Shown: in pieces, positions 20,993 to 32,584 of the stretch
How the letters are laid out: each line of letters begins with the position of its first letter
Position numbering within the stretch: the stretch's first letter is position 1
Assembly: GCF_019112545.1 (NCBI RefSeq)
Contig: NW_025064904.1
Span: forward strand, 62,001 to 126,000
Source of the DNA: Guyanagaster necrorhizus
Taxonomy: Eukaryota; Basidiomycota; Agaricomycetes; Agaricales; Physalacriaceae
Reading direction: 5' to 3'
DNA: 64,000 bases
The notes under the pieces: model-generated
The model's database searches: none
Told to the model about the DNA's origin: nothing
What the model saw: only the letters and a program-made list of their open reading frames with translations
Made by a program: the position numbers and the translations under genes

Positions 20993-22119
20993 TTAGATAT
21001 CTAGTAGCTTCTTTGCGGCCTGCCAAACAGATAGTGATATACTATGCATGGGAACCTGCTTTACCAGTCCAATCCCCAATCCTGTATAGAAGCCTCTCCA
21101 CCCACTCGTGCGCTGTATCGTCACTACGGTCTCCCATATACCGAAAGCCCGCTGAGATCCGCTGGCATGGCCACTAGCTTGCTGTATTCGTCTCACCACT
21201 TCAAGAGGATATGTAGCAATTTGAGCGGTCGTACCAGCAATAGCTCCGATGATTAAGTGTAGTTTATGCTGATTCGCAGCGCGAGAAGAGGGAGAAAACC
21301 ATTCGCGACTGCGCTGGTTGAGTGTTTCCCATACCAGGAAAATTCCGCCACGATATGGAACGGTGCCAGCAAGAGTAACGACGAAACCACGATAGAAATT
21401 TCGAAGACCACCGGGGACAAGAGGAGTATGCAGGTGTTCTTTGTATATGCTGCGTATTAGAGTCAGGAGTGTGGGCTGAAGACTGGAATGCTGTGTAGCT
21501 ACAGCCATTCGTACACGGACGAGTTCGAAAGGATATGTTATTGGCAAGGCCGAGACGCCTATACCCGCACTTCAGAATCATTTCGGCCGCTGGAAAAAGG
21601 TCTCACCAGCGATAGAACCAGCGATGAGCCTGCGGAAAGATGTTTGGTCGGAAGCCGTGGGCATAAGGATCTAACTGTATTGTAAGAAAAAGTCTAGTTC
21701 AATACTGCTACACACATACCTTGGAAGCGCTGTCATACACCGTGTAGCCAAGGGCTGCATGTGGGACAGCTCTAGAGAGCGTCAACGAATTCCCTCGGTA
21801 AAGCGCCAGAAATCCTTGGGTCCGAACAATATGCTCCAGTGCCTTATACACGCCGCGCCAACTGCCTAGGTATCCGTCATTGTATCTCTTACGAGACGAC
21901 AGCTAGCTGGCATACCTGAGAAACGGGTGAACTCTCGGTTCTGGGTTTGAAATAGAATCTTGATACGTTCAAGAGGTGCGACGGCAGTCTTCGCCTACGG
22001 TAACGGTGAGTATTGTCATCGGAAATCGAGAGCGCTGAGTGACGCACAACGCCGCCAGCAATTCCTCCCGCGAGGGCAGATCTGAGGTAATAATCTGTTT
22101 TTGATATTTTCATGCTCAT
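20993..22119 (-). CDS. Mitochondrial carrier family protein, Leu5/CoA-carrier-like
   Basis: Inner-membrane solute carrier with three repeats of about 100 residues. ATG 22119 gives MSMKISKTDYYLRSALAGG. The carrier signatures are PLERIKILFQ (repeat 1), YPFELVRVRM (repeat 2) and YPLEVVRRIQQ (repeat 3). Helices read AGGIAGGVAKTAVAP, RLIAGSIAGVSALPITYP and LIIGAIAGTTAQIATYP. Other parts include GLRNFYRGFVVTLAGTVPYR and GWRGFYTGLGIGLVKQVPM. Introns on the minus strand fall after IAGGV, after TRFS, after YDSASK and after GSIAG. The TRFSGSWRG motif and overall pattern resemble yeast Leu5 and human SLC25A42 (coenzyme A carriers), but the substrate cannot be fixed by eye. Confidence 0.87.
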
Positions 22120-22713
22120 ATTTTCCGAGTCTGGTTCTCCATTTGAGAGGAAAATGATCAAGGCGGGGCCACAGGCGGCATGGATGTGCCAGAAAGGAAA
22201 GGTCGATCGAGATTAGTGCGGCGACGAAATTATTCTTGCGAATGTTCTGCACCTTTTCTTTGCGGCCCTTTCGAAACTAAGGGTGAGTCAAATAGGAGCT
22301 TCCGGATGCTGAAAAAAATACGTACATCCACCTCAAGTAAGCTTGTCGCCACTGACTCCGCTCAAGAAGAATGAGGTTAGTGCTGGACGACCCGGAATAC
22401 CAGCCTAGGTATATCAAATCGTAACGGCATTCTTGCGAAAGTAGAAGGGCATTAGCTTGCAGGCCCCACCTCAGGTTCCAGTGTTTCTTTTGTGTCCCCA
22501 ACGTCGATTCAGTTGACCCACTCCAACCGTCGTAGCTCCCTGGCATCGGCGGTAGTAATAAATTCTACTGCAATGAACGTCGAGCAAAAACAGTTTCAAG
22601 GGAAAAATGAGAGTACAGAACTCTGGTGGTTGTATATAATCACTAGACGAGAGCACGAAGAATAACAACACTAGATAAAACATCAATCATGATAAGGCGG
22701 CTGCTTAGCATAT
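22120..22713. other. Intergenic, no gene seen
   Basis: Upstream region of the carrier and 3' flank of the hydrolase. Open frames here lack recognisable domains. Confidence 0.55.
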
Positions 22714-23712
22714 TCAAGGATGAGATACGGCATCCTTGGTTCCTACAACCTCCCCCATAAACTCCCTCCAGATAGCCCTTGCATGATACGTCGTCGAAAT
22801 ATGACCACCTGGCACCCACTTGAGCTGAGAATTACGATAATTCTCTACTAGCCACTTTGCCATGTCTGTGCCCAGGTCGTCATCCGACGAAGCAACGACG
22901 AGCAGAGGACGTCGTGTATGTTCTTCGCTAAGAGAATCAGGGCGGAAACCCCAGTCTGAAGAGAGAACATCAGACATTTCCATGAATCCCGCCGATGTCT
23001 TCGACATGCTAGCGACCGCGTCCTCAGCCGTCTCCCGCTCTAACTGCCCTTCTGGCACCCCTTCTGAATCCCTCCATTTCAAAAAAGCCTCTCGTTCTTG
23101 CTCGCTAGCCTTGTCGAACAGATTACTCCGGATGAAGGCCTCAGCTTTATCCACGGTCTTCAGTTGCCACTTGGTCAAAGTGGCCGCCAGACGGGGAACA
23201 AGTCCAAATGGAACTATCTGGGAAGGAGCTCCCATTGATAGATAGATGGGCCATTTCATGCTTTTTGCGTAGCCCTTGTGCAATCGTAAAGGGGAGAAGG
23301 GTACTAGAAGTAGGCACCCTACTATTTTCCGACCTAGAGGGAATGTATCGAAAGATGAACCATACAAAATCTGCGCAGGGACGGTGCCAAATGACCCTCC
23401 TGCAACGTAGATCCTGAGATTGTCGTTGTGGGGGTGGAGATGGTTTATCGACTCGGTGAAATCAGAAAGCAAAGTCGCGACATAGGGTCGATGCTTCAGA
23501 CGAGGTGATGAGTTGCCCCATCCTTGAAGAGTCGGTGCCACATAATGAACTCCGAGTTCTTGAAGAGAGGACGACATACGACTGGCTCTCCCAATGCCGC
23601 AGGTTCCATGCAAGAATACGACAATAGTAGAGCTGGCAGGGTCACCGTTGTCAGCATAGGCTAAGGTTCTGCCGTCAGAGAGCGTCAACAACTTTTCGTG
23701 AGTTTCTGTCAT
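22714..23712 (-). CDS. Alpha/beta-hydrolase fold protein
   Basis: Intronless hydrolase of about 332 residues. ATG 23712 (MTETHEKLLTLSDGRTLAYA) is the first Met of a frame that is open further upstream. Core elements are IVVFLHGTCGIGRAS (oxyanion strand), the nucleophile elbow AGGSFGTVPA with Ser, a lid-like central region rich in Lys and Glu, VVASSDDDLGTDMAKW as the probable acid position, and WVPGGHISTTYHAR with the catalytic His. All three triad members therefore appear to be present. There is no signal peptide or obvious membrane segment, so it is probably cytosolic. The substrate is unknown; relatives include epoxide hydrolases and esterases. Confidence 0.85.
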   Translation of the reverse strand: MTETHEKLLTLSDGRTLAYADNGDPASSTIVVFLHGTCGIGRASRMSSSLQELGVHYVAPTLQGWGNSSPRLKHRPYVATLLSDFTESINHLHPHNDNLRIYVAGGSFGTVPAQILYGSSFDTFPLGRKIVGCLLLVPFSPLRLHKGYAKSMKWPIYLSMGAPSQIVPFGLVPRLAATLTKWQLKTVDKAEAFIRSNLFDKASEQEREAFLKWRDSEGVPEGQLERETAEDAVASMSKTSAGFMEMSDVLSSDWGFRPDSLSEEHTRRPLLVVASSDDDLGTDMAKWLVENYRNSQLKWVPGGHISTTYHARAIWREFMGEVVGTKDAVSHP

Positions 23713-24595
23713 AGGCGCGGTTAGAGAAGTGCCAGACCAAGCATCCAGCGTACCATTTAAACAAATATTTTTGACAAGCACCGATCTCAAGCTCCGCAGT
23801 TTGTGCACAGGCTCGTGTTCGAGGCGCTAGTACACGACGCTGGAACTGCGACTGCCAAGTAAAAGACAGATGGTACGCACTGGAAAATCTAAATACATAT
23901 GAAGGAATATACATTGAGGATGATTGTTCAAGCTTACGCTAACTTGAGGCGGAGCGCTTGTCTCTGGCGCCCGGCCACAGGTCATAATAATTTGACCTTG
24001 GACTAGTAGCACTCAATGAGTTGTGAGCATTCCTGAAGCCGATAAGTAGTCATACAGATTCTACTGCGACATCATGACATGGAAACATTCCATGGTGCGT
24101 AAACAACAAAGATTCGTATGGAATCTAACAGCACCAAACGACCTTCTGGCACCAGGTTTGAAGATGGTGGATCAAGATCAGAAGCTCAACTCGTAGCACA
24201 TGACAGATGTAACATATTTCGGGAGATTAGAGTTTAAGGACTCAACACTCGGAAAGAAACCCGGGAGTCCAAGTGGTTCCTCGGACACCGAAATCTAACA
24301 ACGTAAGTGATATAGTTTGTGCAGAAGCATCAATCTGCTGAGTACTCTTCGAGTTCCCTCAATGCCGTGAACAGGCCTTCGAGGGTGTGAAACACAGGCA
24401 TGCGCCAGAACTTACATGAGTTACGCTCAGACCTTGAAAAGTACAGAAACCAGTACCATGATGCCATAAATAGATCTCATACATTATACGGAATCAAGCT
24501 TTGGCAAGTAGTAGCATGGCGAGCGTTTAGGGAAATTGAGCGAAATGAACACTTCTATTGAGGGTCTTTGAATTTTGTAGCAGATAGGGGTGAAA
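23713..24595. other. Intergenic, no gene seen
   Basis: Gene-poor stretch between the hydrolase and the DUF6534 relic. No coding sequence, structured RNA or repeat could be supported. Confidence 0.5.
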
Positions 24596-26286
24596 TTATT
24601 TCCTCCGGAGAGAACACTGCAGAGGGTCTCCGCTTCGCCTCTTCTTTGCTGTAGTCCCACATTTCATGAGACTCAACATGAATGACCAAATTGACATCAG
24701 GCTACGCCGAAGGAGTCGTAGGTCTGGAAGACATCGTAGGGTGGGACGCACTTTGTGATGCTCGGTAGAAGGCATCATATAGGGGAGAGAATCTCCTTGA
24801 CTACCGTATGCTACTTCTCCGCCAAATTTCCATTCGCCACGAAAGTTAAGACTACTCATCATGGAGTTGGTATACAGTTTAGAGAGCGGGAAGTTGAAGA
24901 TGAGGTGGGTACCAGGCTGAAATGAAATTACATCGGCTATTCACGATCGTGTGCAGCGACTCGCGTCTACCAAAAAAAAAATCAAATCTAATAGGGCACA
25001 AATTGATGTGATGAGGCCAGTCTGCGCCGTAACTGAAGGAAAAAAAAATTGGGCGTCATCTTGTCGTTCTACGGAATGATTGACTTACGGCGTATAATAC
25101 GGTCGACTAGCTAGCACATCAGAGGTTTGGATCCCGGTTTTATGTTTTCTCTGAAATTGCACATCCCACATCACTATTAAAGCACAAATGGATAGGAAAT
25201 CGTTCCGTGGAATTTACGCTGAAGAACACACATTGAGAGAGGTTTTCGGGCCCATTAGAAAATATGAAACTCACAGGTGCCAGACCACCATGACATTAAT
25301 GAAGATATCGGCGAAGCAATCCGCAGCAAGCCAGAGAATCACAACAGCCTGGTTGTTAAAGCAATATCTCACAAACATGTTTATGAGGGATGCGCTACCT
25401 TGAAATTGCGGAATAATGTGAAGTGAGGCTGGAAGCCTACTTCCACAGCTGTTGCTATTCCACCGCCTTTTGTCGGACATTAGTGTTGTTCAATTGGCAA
25501 ATAGTGGACCACACACTTCCTCCTGCCAGAGTAGCTAAGATTATAATAAAGACGAGCCAATGATTGTTCGTTAGGATTTTAACTCTCCACGCAAAGAACA
25601 CTTGGACCATAGGGGCGATAATACCCTGTAAGAAGGGATGCGTCAGTGTCGTCCACCCAAAAGTCGGCTATCGACTGACCGTAAGGGCAGGGTCTAGACA
25701 AGACGCAAGGCCGTGACAGTAATGCGCCGATGAAGAGTTTGAAGTGACTAACCTGTAGCAAAAACTAGCAACGGGTTCAGACACGTTATTTTTTATTTTT
25801 TATTTTTTCTCGTTAGCACGGTAATATGCTCACCCCAGTCAGCGTTCCCAAGAACTGCGACATCACCTGAATTTCCGTTAGCAACATATATGAATTATTT
25901 GGTCCTTAACTTGCCAAAATGCATGATGAGAGACCTGTACATGTACACAAAGTCGAAAACCGTGTTCAGGGTGTCAGCAAAAAATAGTACAGCAACCTGA
26001 TACAAACGTCAGGACTGGTCACTCAGTAAGAAAGGTACTTACATAGAGTTTCATCTAGGTCTTGTCTCTGTAGCCGAGTCAGAGTGGACAGACGGAATGA
26101 AAGTGGCGAAATGATATACTTCTTGTAGGCCACGTAGTAGAGATAGACCTGAGTGATCATGATCCCATAGAGAAGGACATTACAGACGAAGCCAATGAGC
26201 ATAGGTCCATGGCTGACATAATAATACATCAATAAGCCGGGATATGAGAGCATAAAGACTTACGCTACTTCTGCTGGCGTCTTCAT
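24596..26286 (-). pseudogene. DUF6534-type multi-pass membrane protein, apparently inactivated
   Basis: Agaricomycete membrane protein of unknown function with about seven helices. Exons on the minus strand spell MKTPAEVA, HGPMLIGFVCNVLLYGIM, QVYLYYVAYKK, VAVLFFADTLNTVFDFVYMY, HFGDVAVLGNADW, then VFAT from a 12-nt exon, DPALT, GIIAPMVQVFFAWRVKIL, AVVILWLAADCFADIFINV, RKHKTGIQTSDVL, and HLIFNFPLSKLYTNSMMSSL. Two lesions stand out. A TAG at 26057-26055 sits where relatives have Trp (KDKT-W-MKLY). A tandem CTAGCTAG at 25107-25114 shifts the frame between DVL and VDRIIR. One intron (25914-25867) begins with GC. The C-terminus is uncertain; the open frame runs to 24596. If the first TAG is spliced out, a shorter loop is possible, but the 4-bp insertion still breaks the frame. 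Confidence 0.75.
25787..25809. repeat. TATTTTTT-like tandem tract
   Basis: Three near-identical copies of a TATTTTT unit inside an intron of the DUF6534 relic; a simple low-complexity tract. Confidence 0.7.
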
Positions 26287-27158
26287 GACGATATAGTCAA
26301 AGGCGAATTAAGGGACTCCCTTAACGCCCCGACGTATTTATGAGGTAGATCTCCGGCAACTTACGAAGTCGGGAGTATGCCAGTCTAAATAACTTAAGGT
26401 TTCCACTGCGCTCGCTGGGGCCTTGGTCCAAGCGCCCAACTTGGGGTACCAATGGCAGCTCCACAGTTTAGGGGAGCAGCGGCAAGCAGCATCTGAGGAA
26501 GGAAAGTGAATCAATAGGCTAAGTTTAGATCGGAAGTAGAACGTACCCAATGAGCATTCAGTGAAACGTTGATACTACATGCAGTTTAGGATGAATGTTG
26601 AAACGGGTTAATAAATGGACTAACCTCTGTCCCATTCACTTACGACGACGAACACTTGGATTATGTTGCTTCTGCAATACTCAATCTACTGTCAAGTCGG
26701 ACCATAAACCGGAAGAATGGTGTAAATATCGTTTTTAAGGTGTAGACTCGGACACCTTGAACTAGCTGCTCATATTAGCCAGAGCTTCGGATGCGAGATA
26801 AAAGGATATTTCATACTCAGCTAGTAGAAAACAAGGCGAGACCGTGCTGAATGCCTCTTTGACCGTCAAGAACGTGGTTGCTGTCCTTAGTTCAACTTGA
26901 AGGCTGCCGAACGAGGGGCCGGCTACACCCGAAAGTTCTAGGCAAACAGCACCAAGCTACGCGTACGCGTTGAACATGACCGTGTTGAGGGCCGTCACAA
27001 TGGTCTTGTCACAATGGACATAGGAGACCTGTCCAGTCACGCCTCCCTCTCTCATTCTCTACCCCAACTTCACCCTGAAGTCATCAGGGCCCGCCGCCTT
27101 TCCTATCCATTGCCTTGAGTCGTTCGCCATTGTCTGTAGCGACGAGCGCGATCTGGCT
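26287..27158. other. Intergenic, no gene seen
   Basis: Divergent region between the DUF6534 relic and the first RIF1-like gene. It should contain the promoter of the latter; no coding region was supported. Confidence 0.55.
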
Positions 27159-30100
27159 ATGTTTCTTCCTACTCCTCCCAGCACAGCGCATCGCGCCGAC
27201 AAAGAAAATCGTCCTATTGCCTCATCGTGGCATGTGATATGGTCGTCTACCGACAAGATTCACCCTCTTTCTAGTCTACCACGCGTTCCACAAATTCGCA
27301 GCGCGTCCAAAGACCATCCAACGAAGTCGATCCTGAAGAAACCGTCGCGTTTATCTCCGATTCCAGAGATGAGCAAACGAGAGATCACACCAGAACCCGG
27401 CTCTCCCCAGGAAAACGACAAGTACCTGGTGACACCGCTGTCGAAAATCGTTGCCTCTGATCCCTCAATGTCGGACCTCATCGAATCCTACTCAATCTTA
27501 ACGGCAAGGCTTCGGTCCTGTATTCATGACGTGGATGAAGTCAAGTCATCGTGGCCTCTTTTTGATCCACTAAGAGAACGCCGAGCGAAGCTTGCAAATG
27601 CCATCGTCAGAGATGTAGGAAGGGCGCTGGTGGATCCCCTTGGAGGTGCGTTGACGGAGAAAGAACAGAGCAGGGTCCTCCTCCCATCACCGAAACAAAG
27701 TCCCAAGAAAAAGAGAGGAATGGATGCGGACCAAGTAAAATACGCCCGCGATCTCTGTACGACCACCCATGCTGTCATCAAGTTTCTGGGTTTTGTCCTT
27801 ACAATACCTGCCATTTCTGAGATCTTCACAGGTATGTTGATCATACTTTTCACGATAACGAGATGCTCAAGTCCACCGACTAGACGCTGAGCTACGGTCT
27901 GTGATGACCAGCGTCTTGGCTATACCGCTTGCCAAAGAGCTCCCTACACTATATACGCGCAAAACGTGTGCGCTATCTATCTGGCTCATTCAAGTCCAAC
28001 GACTTCCTGCAGAAGTTCTCGAGCCCGCTGCCGATCGAATCGCCTACGCGCTCTCGCGTGGCATCGATGGTGAGTTAGGAAAAGAAGGTAAAAAAGGTTC
28101 TGCAAATGATGGACTAAAGGTGCGTTTCTTTTTGGATGATCTTGACATTGATCTCAATGCCCCACCAAGGCCATTCATGATCTATCTCTGCACCAACCCT
28201 CAATATTCGTGCCTGCATTTGCGAAAATTATCCCGTCTGTCTTCACAAACCTGCTCAGTCCAAGCATCGTTTTACGTCTGCAAGCGTGCCATGCCCTTGG
28301 AGGTCTTGCCATGGCCAGCTCGACCCTTCCCGCATCGGAAATGCACTCAGAACTTTCAGAAAGTGTCGCAACATTCCTCACAACTACTCCTCCTAAACTG
28401 TCGCCGTCCAAAAACAAAAACTCTCTTGCTCATGCTGAAGCACCCATCGTTCGAACGTTGCGAACAACCCTTAGCGCTACGGACCCTCTACATGTCGCCC
28501 ATGGACCGGTTTGGGGTCTTCACATCCTTGCAAGCTTCCTAGCCCTGCTTCGTTCCAGAGTCTATGAGGATCAAGTGATATTCCGTATCATCTCCGCTCT
28601 CTTTCAGTTGCCAATGAGACACAAGAAGAACTCGGTTCGAGGGCTGCTGTGTGTTGTCTGGCGCGTCATTACCTGGGTTTATTTCCAGCCTCGCCTCATC
28701 TCGTCTGATGAGCCGACTTCGAGTACCGGGTCTGCTCACCAGCTAGTGTCCACTCGAGAAAATTGGTGGAAGTTCGTGAAGACGATCGTATCGATGCACG
28801 CAGGCATTAGCACCCTCGCTGCATTGTTTGGCAGTGGCGCCACTTCCGAGGTCATGGATCGGGCCGTTGACCTACTCGAGCATATGATGCACAAGCGTGA
28901 TTCGACTTTCAAAGACGCCCTTGCAGTCATGAGGCGGCTCATAGGCTTTGAAACGCCCGACGTTGAATGGGACTGGGGACTTCTAACACCGCATTCTCTG
29001 TTCTCCTCTAATCCTGGTCTTCTTACTGTCGATTTCACGTCTTTACAGACCGTTGTTTCGCCTATGTATGAAGAATGCGCGGGTGTCGATGATATACGCT
29101 CTTTAAGCAAGGAGGAGTTGGTGGACGGTCGCATCTTGACTGCTTTCTTTAACGCTTGGCGAAAAGGCCTCGCAGGCTTCGGACTGAACGATGCAGGGAC
29201 GATAGTGAGTCGTTCGATCTCTTATTTTCAAGGAGATGCTAATTTCTTGGATAGTCCGAAGTCACATTGACCTGGAAGTATCTCCTCCATGCCCATTTGA
29301 TCACTCACGAAGGCATGTATATGTGCGCATTTCATTCATTTTGACACTGAAGTATCACTTTAGAGTCTGGGCGCTATATAATAGACGAAGTCGCTCAAAT
29401 GGCTGTCGAGACATTAGAAGACATCCTCAAAGACTCGAATGTGACAACGCATGCTCCTTCCCCTTCATCTTCTCCGGTTAACACCCCCATCAAGATCCCT
29501 CGTTGTACTCCCGCTGCTCTTCTCAAGCTCAAAGTTGTTCAAGATCTATGGACTGTCACACGCGAGCTGATACCAAAGGGTAACCTATGCGTTGCAAACC
29601 GTCTTCTCGCCTGTTTGATGAAGAACGAGTCTGACTTGACAGATGGCGATGAATGCGTGAGAAAGGAGTGGGCTTCGCTATGTGCTCAAGTGGCTGTGGT
29701 ATGTGAATTAGAGGAACTGAAAGCTTTCTGGTCATTTGTGGTGGATGCAGAGATACCTGCATGGAAGTGGAATTGGTCTGAAGCCGTTAGAAGCATTGTC
29801 TGGAGAGGTTTTACCAACGTCTGGCACCACGAAGGCACTTGGGAGGGTATCATCGTTCTCCTGAACGTTCCATTCTTGTGAGTATTAATATTTTGCGCCT
29901 GAGCACTCAATTGAAAAATCTATTTGCAGACGAGAACACGTTTGGGATCTAACTGACGATGACTTCAGGGAATGGGAATCCCTCCTCGGTATAGGCGTTG
30001 AGAAGGCATTTGACTACGGCATGGATGCGTCTGAGTTCATCGACTCTGTCGCCGCAAATGTCTCACAAAGTCTTGATCCAACCTTCACGTCGGCGACAAG

Positions 30101-31617
30101 GATAACGGACGCGGTTATATCTCGCGTTGACATGGCAGACGTTCGACAAATACCCACATCATTAGTTGACCTTGTCAGTGAGACACTACGGATGAGTTAT
30201 CCTCCAGAGCCGAGCAATATGACGACATCATTCTGGATGGTTAGGTCGCTGGTCCGCATGCTGGAGACCTGTCCTCCGGAATTGATCTCTAATGTCCTCA
30301 GTATCTTACAAGAAGGACTATCTTTATGGATATCGGATGAGTTCAAAGCGTTCAAGCTGTCGGACTATTCAGGCGATGTAAGTTCTACTGTCTACGCCAC
30401 ATTTCCACTGCTCATACTTCCTCCCTAGATCCTGTCTTTGTACGAGGTGGTCCTCATGTCCATGCAAAATCTTCCGCGCGACCATGAGAACCTCGCACAC
30501 TTCGGCGTTCTCATTGAAGCCGTCTTTTATGGACGCGAAGACAAACCTCAAGGAATATTTGACGCTTTCACCGATTTCTGGCAGGATACGTTCTCGACGA
30601 AGATCCCGCTGGGTGGTTGGCCTCAAAAAGTTCGAGCATTCTTCGGTATATGCGAACCTCTCGAGGGGCCAGACCCGGACGAGTTGACATTGCATGACAC
30701 ATGTCCCCAGGGAGAAGCAGTCGAAGAAACGCCTCTGGAGTTGATTATGTTCACAACCCCTCCCTCCTCTCCCATTCAAACACCCGTGCGCCCTCACAAA
30801 TCCCCGACCACGTTTTCTCGACATTTCGACATCATGCTATACTCCCCTGAATCCCCCACTCTTTCTGGAAGAGCTTCACGTAGATCAAGCGCCGGAAAAA
30901 AAGTCAAGTCGGTTGATAATAAGGAGAATGTACCACTTAGTACACCAGTCACGCGATCTGTCAAGGACAAACGTCGTTTGTCGAGTGACAGCAATGAGGG
31001 ACCAATCCCAAAGAAGCGAAAATCCAGGCATGTCAAGGAATCTCCGAGCACTGAAGACAAGATCCAGAAAGTTTTAGCCATCAATGTGTATTCGCCCAAT
31101 TCCGATGTATTCTCATCTGGTGGCTCAAGTTCGGGAAGGAGAAAAAGAATCATTATGGAATCAGTCGAGGTTCCAACGTTAAGAGAGGTTAACCGTAGAC
31201 GGTTAGTCGGGTCAGGGAAAGACCTTGATTCGTCGCCTCTAGGATCATTCGATGATATGCTTTTCCGGGAGATTGGAAGGAAACGCTCGGGCTCGAGCTC
31301 TTCAAGTTTTGGGTCTAACTGTTGTGGTAAGATTTCCTTTCTTGATTTTTTCGTGAACATGACTAATCGTGCGTATAGATGACTCTGCTTCCCCCCCTAC
31401 CATGGAGCCCGCTTCGTCTGATGACGATCCACACTATGGGCAGGTCACGCCTCACCATCTCATTTCACCCGACATTCCCTCCCGCCGGACAGAAGATAAT
31501 AGACATGACCAGGACCCTCCCAGCGATGATTCAGTTGTATGTCCTAGTCCGACTAAGGACGTAATCCAGAGGCGGCTGCAAAGACGGTCGTCAGGGTCTC
31601 CAAAAACGATTTATTGA
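27159..31617 (+). CDS. RIF1-like telomere/replication-timing protein, paralog A
   Basis: Large HEAT-repeat protein with the Rif1 N-terminal domain. Rif1 recruits PP1 to restrain origin firing and acts at telomeres and DNA breaks. ATG 27159 begins MFLPTPPSTAHRADKENRPI with a KEN box at residues 15-17 and a PP1-docking SILK motif at 57-60 (TKSILKKPS). The HEAT region follows (DAELRSVMTSVLAIPLAKEL, AIHDLSLHQPSIFVPAFAKI, NLLSPSIVLRLQACHALGGL). The C-terminal third is disordered, with SP/TP sites, a second KEN (DNKENVP) and an NLS-like IPKKRKSRH. Introns include 27832-27883, 28120-28169 and a GC-AG intron at 29313-29363 that links HE to ESGRYIIDE. The homolog at 35660-40034 aligns along the N-terminal half. 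Assignment rests on domain pattern and is fairly firm. Confidence 0.8.
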
Positions 31618-31996
31618 TCAAGTCCGATTCTTTCGCTCTGAATAACACCCTTTGCTTTGTATGTTTATCGCTTTAAATTATCATCGTTATCATCCCTTGT
31701 TACTTGCATACCTGTAGTTGTAGTTTTGTCAAAGTTTTGTTCAAAATCTTATCAATTTCGGCTGAAGCGGATATCACGGAAGTGTATGACAAACAGAACC
31801 AATCATCCAGTTATTACTTCCGCGGTAGCAACCGCCTCTTCCATGTACCACCATTAGTAGTGCTCTTCCTCTCCATCTACAACCCATCCTCTCATGGCTG
31901 TAAAATTCAAACAGTCTAGCACGTTTATCATCTTCTCCCGTATGCTCTGGCTCCGCTTCATATCGGACCTCTACTTACTAGCGCCATTCGACTACA
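31618..31996. other. Intergenic; 5' part of the next gene probably here
   Basis: 3' flank of RIF1 paralog A. The missing first exon of the MSP-domain gene should lie here (an ATG at 31894 is a candidate) but could not be placed. Confidence 0.4.
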
Positions 31997-32584
31997 GGAC
32001 CCTTTCACGAAACTGCAAATCGCAAAGTCTTATTCTGGAATGAAGATCCGAAGAAGGACCTTGTTTTCAAAGCTGAAATTCAGATCTCTAATCCGAAGGT
32101 ACTATCTAGACTCTATCTAGCTGGAGGACGTCATATAGACCAGTTTGCAGGGCCAGGAGTACACTATCATCCCAAGCACGGGACGAGTCGAGCCTAATAA
32201 GAGCATCAGACTTACATGTACGGTCGACTTAACTCCGATGTGCTATCTCGGAGGTGAATCGATGCTCCAGTGACGAGGCATGCCATGACAGAAGACCCCG
32301 GACCGTGTACAGACTTGTTCAAACTCAAGAGCTGTCTCGTTGCACCGACCACAAAGATCAAGGACTTGGACTCATATGTGCGTCTATCTGGCTCATTCTT
32401 GTTGTTCATTGACTGGTTTGGTTTAGTGGGAGGGAAAGCGCAAGAGTTCAAGCGAGGTACATGTTCAGCGTTTGCGGTTGACCTGGCTGCAGGATCCAAA
32501 TAGCGAAGCAGGAAATGCCGTAAAAGTGAAACCTGAGAGCGCTATTATCATTCCTAGTAGGTTTTTGTTGTTTGATGGTCTGTG
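31997..32584 (+). CDS. Probable MSP-domain (VAP/Scs2-like) gene, 5' end unresolved
   Basis: VAP proteins anchor lipid-transfer and other FFAT-motif proteins to the ER. Spliced exons give an MSP-like beta-sandwich: GPFHETANRKVLFWNEDP, DLVFKAEIQISNPK, then EYTIIPSTGRVEPNKSIRLT, then HAMTEDPGPCTDLFKLKSCL, VAPTTKIKDLDSYW and a polar tail reaching VKVKPESAIIIPS. This parallels the VAP order of strand, Phe-Lys core, GRVEP turn and Asp-x-Phe segment. Introns used are 32099-32156, 32218-32270, 32378-32426 and a rather short 32457-32492. No membrane anchor follows the tail within the frame, and the FFAT-binding Lys-Thr-Thr motif is replaced (QISNPK). It may be a diverged soluble MSP protein or a decaying copy. 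Confidence 0.42.
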
